The position numbers and the translations under genes are program-made. From Semisulcospira habei (Eukaryota; Mollusca; Gastropoda; Semisulcospiridae): a stretch of 64,000 nucleotides of DNA. Location: NCBI GenBank assembly GCA_036245525.1, contig BTPG01000004.1:163251025-163315024 (forward strand). Reading direction: 5' to 3'. The notes under the pieces are model-generated. The model was not told where the DNA came from. It saw nothing but the letters and a program-made list of their open reading frames with translations, and made no database searches. This document shows positions 9,981 through 18,673 of this stretch, one piece after another (within the stretch, counting starts at the first letter, position 1; the number at the start of each line of letters is the position of its first letter).

Positions 9981-11767
9981 AGTTAAATTTATTTCAAGCA
10001 ATGGGTGTTGGGACCTCTGAGAAAGCCGTTATTATATCTGACTTTTATTATATCAGACCTTGAGAATACAAAAATAATGAGAAAAGTTTACTGAAATTAC
10101 ATTAAATATATCAATCACATACCATTAGTTTCTTCATGCAAGCAAAACAATTTATGCACCAAATGTACACAGAGGTGGGAGTATATATGGAGAAAATAAA
10201 TATATATAGAATGACGGACATAAGCAGCGCTTGATTTATCAACTGATTTGATTAAGTTTTGCTGTTCCCTCACCCCTTGCATGCCCACTTGTAAACAGTG
10301 AACTTTTGACTATGCCTGTTTGTACAACTGATCATCATACACGTACAGTGGTTCTCAGTTCATCATGGACCATCATCAACTGACGTTTGCGTCAGACTGC
10401 TTCCAGAGATATTGACTAAACAAGAAACAAACATAGCAGTCAAATTTAAAACAAGAATGACAAAGCCCTTCAGACTCACGTGCATGGCTGATCATCATTA
10501 ATCTAACCTTTGTAATCTTGACCTTTCTGACAGGTCACTAAAGTGTTCCAACATATTAAGGAAAGTATTGGCTTTTGTATCTGCAAAATCAACGTTTTCT
10601 CAAAATTTACGCATTTTTCACTTTGAACCTCCCATGACCCTTGACAGTTGTGAGTACTGAACCAAATTAGTATGCACAGAAACTTGAGAAAGGTCTTACT
10701 GTCGGTAGGTTTAAAAGTTTCGCAAAAAAATCCTGGAAAAACTAACATTCTAAACTAAAAAAAAACCATTTCTTGATCTCGTGACCCTTGACCTTTTCGA
10801 GGGGCTATATAAATAAATCGTGCTGTTGTTGAAGAGCATTGAGATACATACTGAGCGCAAGTTTTACTGTCTGTTGAGAAATTTTATATTTTCGCTTGTA
10901 GCTGTACTAAAACCAATGTTCACTCTAGAAAAAGACCATTACCAAAATTAGTAGTTCCTATCTGCAAATTTACTATGAGGTATTGGTGGCATGAAGGTTA
11001 AGCGCAAACATCTTGCCTTTGAACAATACTGTGTAAAACATGATTCTCATCAAAAACAAGCAAACCTGTTAAATGTGTTGATCTACAGAAGATTACAAAC
11101 CGGGTAAGTTTGTGGTAAAGTGGTTAATACTTTGGGGCAACCTGCCTGGAGATCATACCTGATTTTGCATTTGGGGGGCGTACATGGCAGCAGAGGAGGA
11201 AGAGCCCTCTGCACTATAGCTCCCTGTCTGAGCAATCACATGCCGCAAGGCACTAACCTATAAGAAAACAGAACCACCGTCACATCCATGTCTCAAGTCC
11301 TTGCGGTGAGGGCATGTATGTGTGTGTGTCTTGGGCATCTGTTAATTAATTCCTGGAAGTTTTATAGGTAATATGTGGGTGATCTGAGGGGGGTGGGGGT
11401 TAACATAATTTCTCACTGACCGCCTATTTCTCACTGTGAGCCTGTCATCAACTTGCGCACCTGAGCAGAATCACAATGCTGCAACAAGTCTGTGGCGTTT
11501 GATTAAACCACAGTCAACCACAGTATGATCAGCAAAGAAGTTTACCTAAAAGTGTACGTGTACACAGAAGGTTCAGTTCAGTGATTGGGTGGTACTTGAG
11601 GAAAGAGCAAGTAAAACCACAAGAGGTCACTTCAGTGGTCTCATGTACGGGTGACTTGTGCTTGGTGCTGCAGGCAAACATGATCTATGGATTTAACTCA
11701 TATAACCCCACATTCATATTATCCAAATTGTGAAGATTTCACATATAACGGATATGTACCAATTGCA
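9981..11767. other. Non-coding stretch, nothing recognised
   Basis: AT-rich sequence without supportable coding frames. Short TG-rich and G-rich runs occur near 11310-11400. Confidence 0.4.
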
Positions 11768-11866
11768 GGAGATGGATTGACCATAATTCAAGAGTAGTGT
11801 CGCTGTCAGATGAGCTCGGTGCCATCAGGTACCATGCTCATCTGGCACTACACTTAAAATATTATG
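11768..11866. repeat. Foldback element F1, diverged copy
   Basis: Arms ACCATAATTCAAGAGTAGTG and CAGATGAGCTCGGTGCC pair imperfectly with the 3' arm that ends in AATATTATGGT. The outer arm resembles the GACCATGATAGTTCAAGG start of the copies at 49.3 and 52.5 kb, so this is probably an older family member. Confidence 0.55.
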
Positions 11867-12253
11867 GTTGCACGTTTCATTTCCTGCTGTAGGGCGCCAA
11901 GGCTAAATGGGTTAACCCATTTCTGTAAAAATGATTCATTCCAGCAGTTTGTGTTTTTTGTAGAGATAATGGGTGGGTGCACAGACACCAATACTGGCAA
12001 ACCTGATGCCTTGATAAGCTTGAATAAAAAGAGGGAACACAGCAAGCAACTGAAACGTCAGCGCAGGCAAGACAAAGTCACCATGACAGGTGTGTGACAC
12101 TGCTTGTGATTTCAGTCTCAAGTCTCTCCCCCAACATGCATGAAAGCTTTCTAGATCAATTCTTCCCAGCTTTCTAGAGAAGTTCTTCTCAGAGACTGCA
12201 TGCCAATAAAGGTCATGCAAAGTGCCATAGTTGTGCACCTTGTTTGCATGCAC

Positions 12254-12602
12254 AGGGGTGGAAATTACTGGGCGACAATAACAAGTTGAAGCAGCATCAG
12301 GAGTGTTTAGATGCCATGGTCACAGGCCCAAAGGCGACAATGCCATAACTCACTTTTAAGCACCAGCCTGTCTTCTGTGCACGATCTGCCTGCTGAGCAT
12401 GTGTGTTCAGAAATGTGTGTAGTAGACTTGACTCTTTTGTTTACCGATTATTTTTGAAGCCTCGTTTTCAACTTCAGATTTTTCTGTTTCTCTCCATGTG
12501 CCTAGGCTCCGGACCAGCTGGATTCTTTTTTCAGGCTGGTTCAAAAGACTTAAGTTGCAGGCCCAGCTAGCCTGTAAGAAAAAAAAGTTAATTTCCACCC
12601 CT
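12254..12602. mobile_element. Non-autonomous hAT-like element (MITE), 349 bp
   Basis: The termini AGGGGTGGAAATTA and TAATTTCCACCCCT are inverted repeats. The flanks GCATGCAC (12246-12253) and GCATGCAG (12603-12610) are 8 bp long with one mismatch, the duplication length made by hAT transposases. There is no coding potential. The terminal sequence resembles that of the larger element at 40685-41970. Confidence 0.6.
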
Positions 12603-12754
12603 GCATGCAGTCACTGGTATGTGCTAGTGAAGAGCACACAGCAAAAATATGATCATGCCCTCAAAAAGTGCTGAACATGCTTAGTACAAACTGATCTGGA
12701 TGAATGACTGTAGGCTAGGTTATGCAACCACAGGTGACAATGCAAACAATTGAA

Positions 12755-12915
12755 TTGACTGAAATGGTCCATGGACTATGTCCCATACTCTAAAGCCAGC
12801 AACTGAGGAAGAAGCATAAATTCTCATGGGTCCCTGCAGATGCAGGGGACAATGAGAATTCATGGCTCTTGCAGATGGAAGGCTGAAGGGTTGTTCAGTC
12901 TGAACTACTAAGCTG
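12755..12915. repeat. Dispersed repeat shared with 32615-32770
   Basis: Both places contain GAAATGGTYCATGGACTA-like text, then TATGTCCCAT, CCCTGCAGATGCAGGGG and TCTTGCAGATGGAA, followed by GGCTGAAGGG. Similarity is interrupted by small indels. No coding potential; element class unknown. Confidence 0.55.
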
Positions 12916-13138
12916 GAAATGGAATTGAAATTCAGCTTTTCTTTTTTTAATTTTCAAAAAGCTGAATCAGTCTCTAAGACTGAATATTGTCACCCACGTG
13001 CAACGTAACATGCACACACTGACAATACTTGTAACCACACTGAGCGTGCACACACAGTGGCAGGGAATAGGACATGACGGCACACAGAGATTAGTTACAG
13101 GCAGGTCACAGCACAAACCATAACCTGTTAATTAACAC

Positions 13139-13237
13139 CTACAGAGTTGTCTCCGCCCTGGTAGTTGTCTCCGTTGAGGTTCATGTACATACCCCCCTGC
13201 TGGGAGCCCATGCCTTGAGGCAGGCCAAAGTTACTGC
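13139..13237 (-). CDS. PBX/extradenticle C-terminal exon
   Basis: On the minus strand an acceptor TTGCAG is followed by codons reading SNFGLPQGMGSQQGG, MYMNLNGDNYQGG and DNSV. The LNGD(N/S)YQG motif matches the conserved stretch downstream of the PBX homeodomain in vertebrates. Reading phase agrees with the helix-3 exon at 32395-32542, which ends with a single G. The exon may end at the donor CTGTAG|GTGTTA (boundary 13139). Alternatively it may read on for three codons to a TAA at 13128-13130. Later exons, if any, were not found. The preceding intron of about 19 kb contains the Polinton. Confidence 0.75.
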
Positions 13238-13303
13238 CTGCAACACAAACACAGTCCATAATCAAGCCACAAGCTCAATGTGCTATACACAACATATCCC
13301 CGT

Positions 13304-13516
13304 ATCAGTCTAATCACCATTGCCGAAATAATGCTGCCAGTGTGAGGAACAGCTAAAGCAGTCTAATCACCATTGCCGGAATAACGCTGCCAGTGTGAGG
13401 AACAGCTTCAGCAGTCTAATCAGCGTTGCCGGAATAACGCTGCCAGAGTGAGGAACAGCTAAAGCAGTCTAATCAGCATTCCCAGAATAACGCTGCCAGA
13501 GTGAGAAACAGCTAAA
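13304..13516. repeat. Tandem repeat of about 53 bp, four copies
   Basis: Repeated units contain GCAGTCTAATCACCATTGCC and GCTGCCAGTGTGAGGAACAG with minor substitutions. The array lies in the PBX intron immediately upstream (in gene sense) of the C-terminal exon. A poly(G) run follows at about 13733-13755. Confidence 0.75.
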
Positions 13517-13774
13517 GCCCATCTTCATCAGCAAAAGGCATAGATGCTCATCAGCTCCTGTGGCTGCAGGGACCAACTGCATGAGCGAGCTTAATCCTGG
13601 GCCAGCCACAAAGCAAGGTGCTCCGCTGTAATATAGTGGATGGCGCAGGACTAAGCTCACTCAAGTAACTGACTCCAGGTGCTGAGTAAAATATATTAGG
13701 AAGGTGCTAGATGAAGGACTAAAAAAAGATGATGGGGGGGGGGGGGGGGGGGGGGACGACAGAGATTGAAACCA

Positions 13775-14063
13775 TTGATTGATTGATTGTACATTGCTTA
13801 GCGTCCCGACAGCAACAAGGCTTTCTCAGGACGTGCCTGCACTGCTTGTGAAAAAAAAAACTAAACAGAAAATTGAATGTATGTCGCCAGCCGGTCAAAT
13901 ACGTTAAATAAACCTACAACATGGGGCCTAAATAAAGCTAAGACCATTTAGCAACACACATCCAATATCAAGAGCTACAGGCAGTGCAGACAGTAGGGAG
14001 AGTTTTAAAAAGGCAAATACAGGTGAATGGACAAAGGGTAGACAGAAACACATGCCCCAGAAT
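13775..14063 (-). mobile_element. SINE-like retroposon, copy S3, right portion (split by the Polinton)
   Basis: The 3' (tail) part of a SINE copy. Its flank GAGATTGAAACCA (13762-13774) is repeated perfectly at 30998-31010, beyond the other half of the SINE. The Polinton therefore entered a pre-existing SINE. The SINE text stops at CCCCAGAAT (14063), exactly where the Polinton terminal repeat begins. Confidence 0.85.
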
Positions 14064-14632
14064 AGAGAGGGGGGATATGGGAGTTTTAGAGAATCTTCTT
14101 TGGCCCTCATTTTTCTATGTTATTCGCTCACAAAAACGCACACGACCTTGCCTTTCCTTTTTCTCAAATTCCTTTTATTTTTCTCTGTAATTAGATATAT
14201 AAAGAAAGAACTGAATCTTCATTAACACTATGACTGAGAATTTAAGGGGTTAACTCAGTCATAGTGTTAATAATACTTCAAATCCCCTCCCCCCCCCCCC
14301 CCCCCCCCCCCCCCATAGACAAAACGCCCGATCAAACCAGTGCTTGTAACCCAAAGCAATTATATATAATACATAAACACCTCATGCCTACGCTTGACTG
14401 GTTTTGAAAGACCCCCACTTCAATTCAGGTAAGATATGAATAGACCTGTTCTGAAAATAGCAATTATTCGCATTTTCTTGTCGGGACGAGATTGCCTTTT
14501 GAAACCGGGATCGAAATTTTTTGAATCAGATCGGTATGCACCGCACCTGAGTCGCTATTCATACGGGAATTTATAATTTTTTCAATTATGTGTTCACCCG
14601 TTCGATTTGCCATTAAATGCAAATGGCTAACA
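14064..14632 (+). repeat. Polinton left terminal inverted repeat
   Basis: About 569 bp that matches the reverse complement of 30326-30893 nearly base for base. The visible difference is the length of a poly(C) run (about 14286-14314), which is also the place most prone to assembly error. It carries a perfect internal palindrome at 14221-14271. The inner limit is in AAATGGCTAACA. Confidence 0.9.
14221..14271. repeat. Perfect subterminal palindrome in the left TIR
   Basis: An 18-bp arm ATTAACACTATGACTGAG and its exact complement are separated by 15 bp. The same structure lies at 30686-30736 in the right TIR. It could extrude as a cruciform or be bound by integrase, terminal protein or polymerase; the role is not shown by the sequence. 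Confidence 0.85.
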
Positions 14633-15161
14633 CTCACCCCTTTTTTTCACAGAGAGAGGCCCGTTATAAAGTCAGTAATCATACACCTTTACCCCACTCT
14701 GTTTTATGTCTGTGCTTATAACAACATTACAAGCACTGACGAAAGATTTTGGACCGGCTGACTGGAATTTTTCAAAAACCCACCCCGAGGAGGGGATTTC
14801 TGTTGACTGAATGAAACAGACATGATCAAGCCAGTTCGAACATGACTAGTAACGCAGGCACTGACAAAGGGTGTAGGTTGATTTTGCTGGTCATTTCAAA
14901 AGGCTTTGAACTTGATGTTGACACAGTAATTGATTTGCCGCTCCGTGAATACACACAGTGAGCGTCATGAGTGGCGTTTTATATCTCTGTTTGTTAGACT
15001 GCCTGGTTTTGTTTGCTGATTTTATTCTGCACGTTTTGCACATTTCGAAATCAGGCACGATCAAGCCAGTTTGAACTTGACTGTTGGCGTGCCTTGGAAC
15101 TAATGCGTGTTAAGATATTTTCTAGTATAAAACCAAACCCCAGAGCTAAGTAGAGTCAACC
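14633..15161. promoter_or_regulatory. Polinton left non-coding region with 24-bp direct repeats
   Basis: About 530 bp between the TIR and the first gene. Two copies of a 24-bp sequence starting GATCAAGCCAGTT lie at 14824-14847 and 15059-15082 and differ at only two or three positions. A TATAAAA sequence at about 15126-15132 is 30-36 bp before the ATG of the first gene, a plausible TATA box. A regulatory function for the repeats is inference. Confidence 0.45.
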
Positions 15162-15629
15162 ATGACACAATATTCTGGTAAAAGTGCGATTGTGCAAAAC
15201 TGTCTTCTTCGTAAGCGGCTGTGTGCTCGTAAGGAAAAAGTGGCTCGTTTTAAAGAAGAATTGGAGAAACTAAATGCTAATGTACAGGATTTAAACACAA
15301 GCTTAAATAATCTTCAAGAAGAGATGAAACCTATTGCTGATAAAATAATCGCGGATAATGATGAAAACAACTTTCAGTCATTGCCAGCCATGATAAAAGA
15401 ATATGGCAACCTTGAGGGAAAGGCAGAAAAAATTAAAAGAGCTATTTTTCAAGGAGAGCAAAAAATAAGATTAAAACAAAAGGATGTAGAAATGAATGAA
15501 ATGGCTGCAAATAAGATCAATGCCAAAATAACTCAATTAGAAAATAATAGCCCCTTATTCCAAAGATTGAAAGCAATTATTACACAGAGGAGACAAGAAA
15601 AAGCAGCAGCAAGTGGAAGCAATGCATAA
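15162..15629 (+). CDS. Polinton coiled-coil protein of unknown function
   Basis: 155 residues, Lys/Glu-rich and almost wholly helical. Long heptad-like stretches run from about residues 20 to 70 (EKVARFKEELEKLNANVQDL) and again near 85-135. No signal peptide, membrane segment or catalytic motif is visible. I do not recognise the family, and unlike the next genes it does not resemble a protein I recall from other Polintons. It stands alone between the TIR and the small-gene cluster, with its own TATA-like element. A 19-bp inverted repeat joins codons 15-21 with the region just after its stop. A DNA-binding, scaffold or terminal-protein role would be guesswork. Confidence 0.75.
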   Translation: MTQYSGKSAIVQNCLLRKRLCARKEKVARFKEELEKLNANVQDLNTSLNNLQEEMKPIADKIIADNDENNFQSLPAMIKEYGNLEGKAEKIKRAIFQGEQKIRLKQKDVEMNEMAANKINAKITQLENNSPLFQRLKAIITQRRQEKAAASGSNA

Positions 15630-15644
15630 ATAACGGAGTAGTTC

Positions 15645-15672
15645 CACAGCCGCTTACGAAGAATAAGCGGCT
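15645..15672 (+). terminator. Hairpin 3' of the coiled-coil gene
   Basis: AGCCGCTTA (15648-15656) pairs perfectly with TAAGCGGCT (15664-15672) around a 7-nt loop, 19 nt after the stop codon. The left arm (15645-15663) is also perfectly complementary over 19 bp to 15205-15223 inside the coding region, so two alternative RNA folds are possible. It could be a 3'-end or stability element; function is unproven. Confidence 0.5.
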
Positions 15673-16059
15673 TACATTTGCTCTCGGCTTTTGTACATAC
15701 CATCAAATTTTACACACCACAGAATATTTTTATCTTAGTGTGGTGTGTTGGAAAAACACTTTCACGTGATATGCGTTTTTACGCAGCCCGGGAGTATCAT
15801 GTTCGAGTGTTTTTTCTAGGGATGTACCACAGCTCAGCACACAAACACACACAAATCTACATCCGAGAGCAATTACATGTTTGGCTTGACATGTGGTCTT
15901 TGGTACAAAATAGGTGACCACTAAAAATTTTTCATTTTCTTTGAGCTGTCAAAGGTTTCTGACCTTTCTGATGAGACTAATTAAGTCGAAACAGCTCCTC
16001 GTTTCAAAGGTAAGTGCTTTTTTATTTCACTTATTATTAAAAATATATTTTATTATAAA
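15673..16059. other. Intergenic gap between Polinton genes
   Basis: About 390 bp with no supportable gene. It ends in a very AT-rich stretch directly before the next ATG (TATTATAAAATG). It is the longest gap between the genes and probably holds the promoter of the 16060-18673 block. Confidence 0.4.
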
Positions 16060-16560
16060 ATGAACACAGATGAAATATTATTATTAAATGATATTGGCGC
16101 TGTAGAAAACATAGACTTAGATTCAAAAAGGGAAAGACTTTTATCTGTAGTGGTTTCTGGTCATTCGAAATCTTATCTTGGGAAGCTTTATTCAACTGAA
16201 GATATACTATCCCTCACGGCTGCTGATTTATTTAAACTTCATTTTAAATATGAACAGCACATGGCTTCACTAATGACCCGTGATTTGAGCAAATCAATTG
16301 TCTGCTTATATTCAAAAGCTGTGAGTTACGCTCTCCCTGTAGACATTGAAAATCTCACAAATGACCTCGAGAGTAACCCCATTGTAACGAGTGCAATTGG
16401 TAAATTAGCTTGCCTTTTATTCTACAGATTTGGTAATTTGCTGGCTCCTCTGGTAACATTAATTGTAACTAGCAGCCATGTAGATTTTACGAAATTAAAT
16501 TTTTTTGTTGATAAAAATGGGACGACCAACAGACGACCCCCCAAACGACCCCACAGATGA
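16060..16560 (+). CDS. Conserved Polinton protein, small helical
   Basis: 166 residues. The C-terminal half, with LENLTNDLES-like text, then TSAIGKLACLLFYRFGNLLAPL and a hydrophobic VTLIVTSSH segment, matches a pattern I recall from uncharacterised proteins in cnidarian and molluscan Polintons (acidic DLE, then LYYRFG-xLAP). Function is unknown; a virion or membrane-associated role is possible given the hydrophobic stretch near residues 125-150. The extreme C-terminus is basic (RRPPKRPHR). The stop codon overlaps the next start as ATGA, which implies coupled expression of the two frames. The start is supported by the AT-rich motif immediately upstream. Confidence 0.75.
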   Translation: MNTDEILLLNDIGAVENIDLDSKRERLLSVVVSGHSKSYLGKLYSTEDILSLTAADLFKLHFKYEQHMASLMTRDLSKSIVCLYSKAVSYALPVDIENLTNDLESNPIVTSAIGKLACLLFYRFGNLLAPLVTLIVTSSHVDFTKLNFFVDKNGTTNRRPPKRPHR

Positions 16561-17006
16561 ACCCTGTTTCGGACCCTGTCCAGACTCCGATTCACGCAGT
16601 GACAAAAATTAAAAATGAAGGGAGGGTTCAGTCTGGTAAACGTTTAGCTGAATGGAACAAGCAGAAAAAGTTACAGCTACAGGCGCTAACAGAAAAGGCT
16701 CATGTAAGTGATCCGCCGTCAACACCGCCGGTAGGACCGGTAGGACCGGTAGGACCGTCAGGACTGGCACCCCTGTCACACCCACATCAAAGTGAAAGAC
16801 CTTCAACCCAGTCTAATTCTGAAACAGCAAGATATGCAGTTGCCGCATTTGTTGTCGGATCTGGTTTTGTAGCTTACCGATTATACAAAAAATACAAGCC
16901 ACAGACTCGAACAGTGTCCAAAAAATTAAACACTCCATCATCAAAAACAGAAGTCGCCACATTACCAACAATACCCAAAGTTGTCGACCCATTTCATATG
17001 CAGTAA
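16557..17006 (+). CDS. Conserved Polinton single-pass membrane protein
   Basis: 149 residues. The basic N-terminal motif KNEGRVQSGKRLAEWNKQKK resembles a box I recall in other Polinton proteins. Next comes a proline/glycine-rich linker with a three-fold VGP repeat (about residues 60-70). One transmembrane segment, YAVAAFVVGSGFVAYRLY (about 97-115), is followed by a basic tail. It is likely a small membrane or capsid-interior protein; the function is not known. The start overlaps the preceding stop by four bases (ATGA). The ORF lacks the AATAAAA motif, which fits translation from the upstream gene's transcript. Confidence 0.75.
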   Translation: MNPVSDPVQTPIHAVTKIKNEGRVQSGKRLAEWNKQKKLQLQALTEKAHVSDPPSTPPVGPVGPVGPSGLAPLSHPHQSERPSTQSNSETARYAVAAFVVGSGFVAYRLYKKYKPQTRTVSKKLNTPSSKTEVATLPTIPKVVDPFHMQ

Positions 17007-17041
17007 TAAATTTATTATTTTAATTTTTTCTTGCCTAAGAA

Positions 17042-17272
17042 ATGAATGACTCAAAGAATTTAATGAATCTTGTGTATCACTCTGCAGTAATCAGTGCATT
17101 AGCAGTAACGTTTTCTATGCTGGGAAAAAATCTACTCAAAATGAAATCACCAGACCTCAGTAGACTCGATTTCGAAGACAGCGCTAAGCTAATTGTAGTT
17201 GTAACAGCGTCAATCGCCACGAAAGACCTTCTTGTTAAACAGGGAATTATTCCCGAAAATGTTTCTATGTAA
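17042..17272 (+). CDS. Conserved Polinton small membrane protein
   Basis: 76 residues with two hydrophobic segments: SAVISALAVTFSMLG near the N-terminus and KLIVVVTASIATKDLLV near the C-terminus. The end, KQGIIP, with the LDFEDSAKL box before it, recurs in small proteins next to the same neighbours in other Polintons, as far as I recall. The likely topology is two membrane helices. The gene lies 35 bp after the preceding stop and 11 bp before the next start. Confidence 0.7.
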   Translation: MNDSKNLMNLVYHSAVISALAVTFSMLGKNLLKMKSPDLSRLDFEDSAKLIVVVTASIATKDLLVKQGIIPENVSM

Positions 17273-17283
17273 ATAAAAATAAT

Positions 17284-17718
17284 ATGGCGACGATAGCTAT
17301 TATGGTGGGAGGAGCGATGGTCAACGCTCTGGCGTTTAGCGGCTCTAATTATCTCTTTTCTAAAATGGGTAGAGAACAATCTGCAGAAGAAATAAAGCGT
17401 CATAATGAAGCGTCAGAAAAATTAGCACAGGCAGAACAGGATTACGAAAAGAATAGAATTGAGAAACTTGATTTCATCAATGAAAAACTCAGGCTTGAAG
17501 GCCACGCACAACATACGTTTTCAAATACAGACGACGCAATCCGTGAGTATTTTTTAGTCACGGGTGAAGACATGTCTATACCGAAACCGAAACTAAGTGA
17601 CTACTATCAACCAAGCCCAGAACAAAGAAACGGGGAGATAATCTTTGTTCTAGTGGGAATGATATTTGTTTATTTTACTGGAGTTTTCATTGCTAGAAAA
17701 AATGGCAGCCAAAAATAA
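17284..17718 (+). CDS. Conserved Polinton membrane protein with coiled coil
   Basis: 144 residues. The N-terminus is MATIAIMVGGAMVNALAFSG, a glycine/alanine-rich hydrophobic segment. A charged coiled coil follows (about residues 35-75, HNEASEKLAQAEQDYEKNR), then an LSDYYQPS box. A C-terminal membrane helix, IIFVLVGMIFVYFTGVFIA, completes it. I recall near-identical domain order and the phrase NALAFxGSNYLFSK in proteins of many animal Polintons, so this is a hallmark accessory gene. Function is unknown; a membrane scaffold or internal membrane protein is plausible. The gene is preceded by AATAAAAATAATATG and overlaps the integrase start by 17 bp. Confidence 0.8.
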   Translation: MATIAIMVGGAMVNALAFSGSNYLFSKMGREQSAEEIKRHNEASEKLAQAEQDYEKNRIEKLDFINEKLRLEGHAQHTFSNTDDAIREYFLVTGEDMSIPKPKLSDYYQPSPEQRNGEIIFVLVGMIFVYFTGVFIARKNGSQK

Positions 17719-18673
17719 ACTATCGAAAATATATTACTCACCATCAGGGTATTATAAAGGAGCAACCGCTATTCAGAAATTACATGCCGCTGTGGGCGGA
17801 GATATAACACTCAATCAAGTCAAGCAATGGTTACAGAGACAGGCAATTTGGCAAATTTATCTCCCTGCTCCAAGAAAGATAACGAGACCTCATTTTGAGA
17901 ACACAACACCTAATGACACGCACCAAATGGACCTCCTGTTTCTTCCGCATGACACAATAAGAAAGAAACGATACAAGTACGCTTTGACTGTTGTAGACAT
18001 TGCTTCAAGGTATAAAGACGCTGAACCCATATCTGACAAAACAGCCAGTACAGTTGCTACTGCTTTATCAAAAATATATAGTCGTGGCCCTTTAAGATAC
18101 CCCAGACTAGTGCAGGTCGATGACGGATCTGAATTTAAGGGCGCAGTTAATCAGTTATTTGCTAAGCATGGCGTACTGGTCAGACGCGGCATTCCAGGTG
18201 TGCACAGATCACAGGCAATTGTAGAGAACTTTAACAAACAGTTATCAGAAAGACTTTTCAGTTACCAGTATTCTAAGGAACTCATGCATGACACCCGTAA
18301 CACGGAGTGGGTACAAAGGTTACCACATGTGATAAAAGCAATGAACAATGAAGGACACCCAAAACCTGCTGATGCTATTAAATTGAAAACAATTACAGAG
18401 CCAAAAACAATGACAACCCCAGCACAGGCACCAGACACAAGTTTATTTACTAAACAGGTAAGATATTTATATCAACCAGGTGAAGCTGAGAATGACATCA
18501 GGCGCAGGACGACAGACCCCATATGGTCAACATCCGTTCATAATATAAAAAAAATAATTCCCAGCGCAGACGCAACAATATATTACCTGTATGACCCTGC
18601 ACCCCAGAGGGCATTTGTCAGAGAAGAATTACAGATTATTCCCCCAGACACCGTTACTCATTTCAGTAACTAA
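17702..18673 (+). CDS. Polinton retroviral-type DDE integrase
   Basis: 323 residues from the ATG at 17702, chosen because upstream in-frame codons lie inside the previous gene. It joins element ends to host DNA. The rve core shows the catalytic triad: Asp77 in THQMDLLF, Asp140 in QVDDGSEF and Glu175 in AIVENFN, with D-x34-E spacing. The N-terminal region (TAIQKLHAA, VKQWLQRQAIWQIY) is the helical domain typical of Polinton integrases. The C-terminus (VRYLYQPGE, RRTTDPIWS, FVREELQIIPP) looks like the SH3/chromo-like tail found in this family. The 3' end overlaps the convergent polymerase gene by 45 bp. No disabling change was seen. Confidence 0.93.
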   Translation: MAAKNKLSKIYYSPSGYYKGATAIQKLHAAVGGDITLNQVKQWLQRQAIWQIYLPAPRKITRPHFENTTPNDTHQMDLLFLPHDTIRKKRYKYALTVVDIASRYKDAEPISDKTASTVATALSKIYSRGPLRYPRLVQVDDGSEFKGAVNQLFAKHGVLVRRGIPGVHRSQAIVENFNKQLSERLFSYQYSKELMHDTRNTEWVQRLPHVIKAMNNEGHPKPADAIKLKTITEPKTMTTPAQAPDTSLFTKQVRYLYQPGEAENDIRRRTTDPIWSTSVHNIKKIIPSADATIYYLYDPAPQRAFVREELQIIPPDTVTHFSN

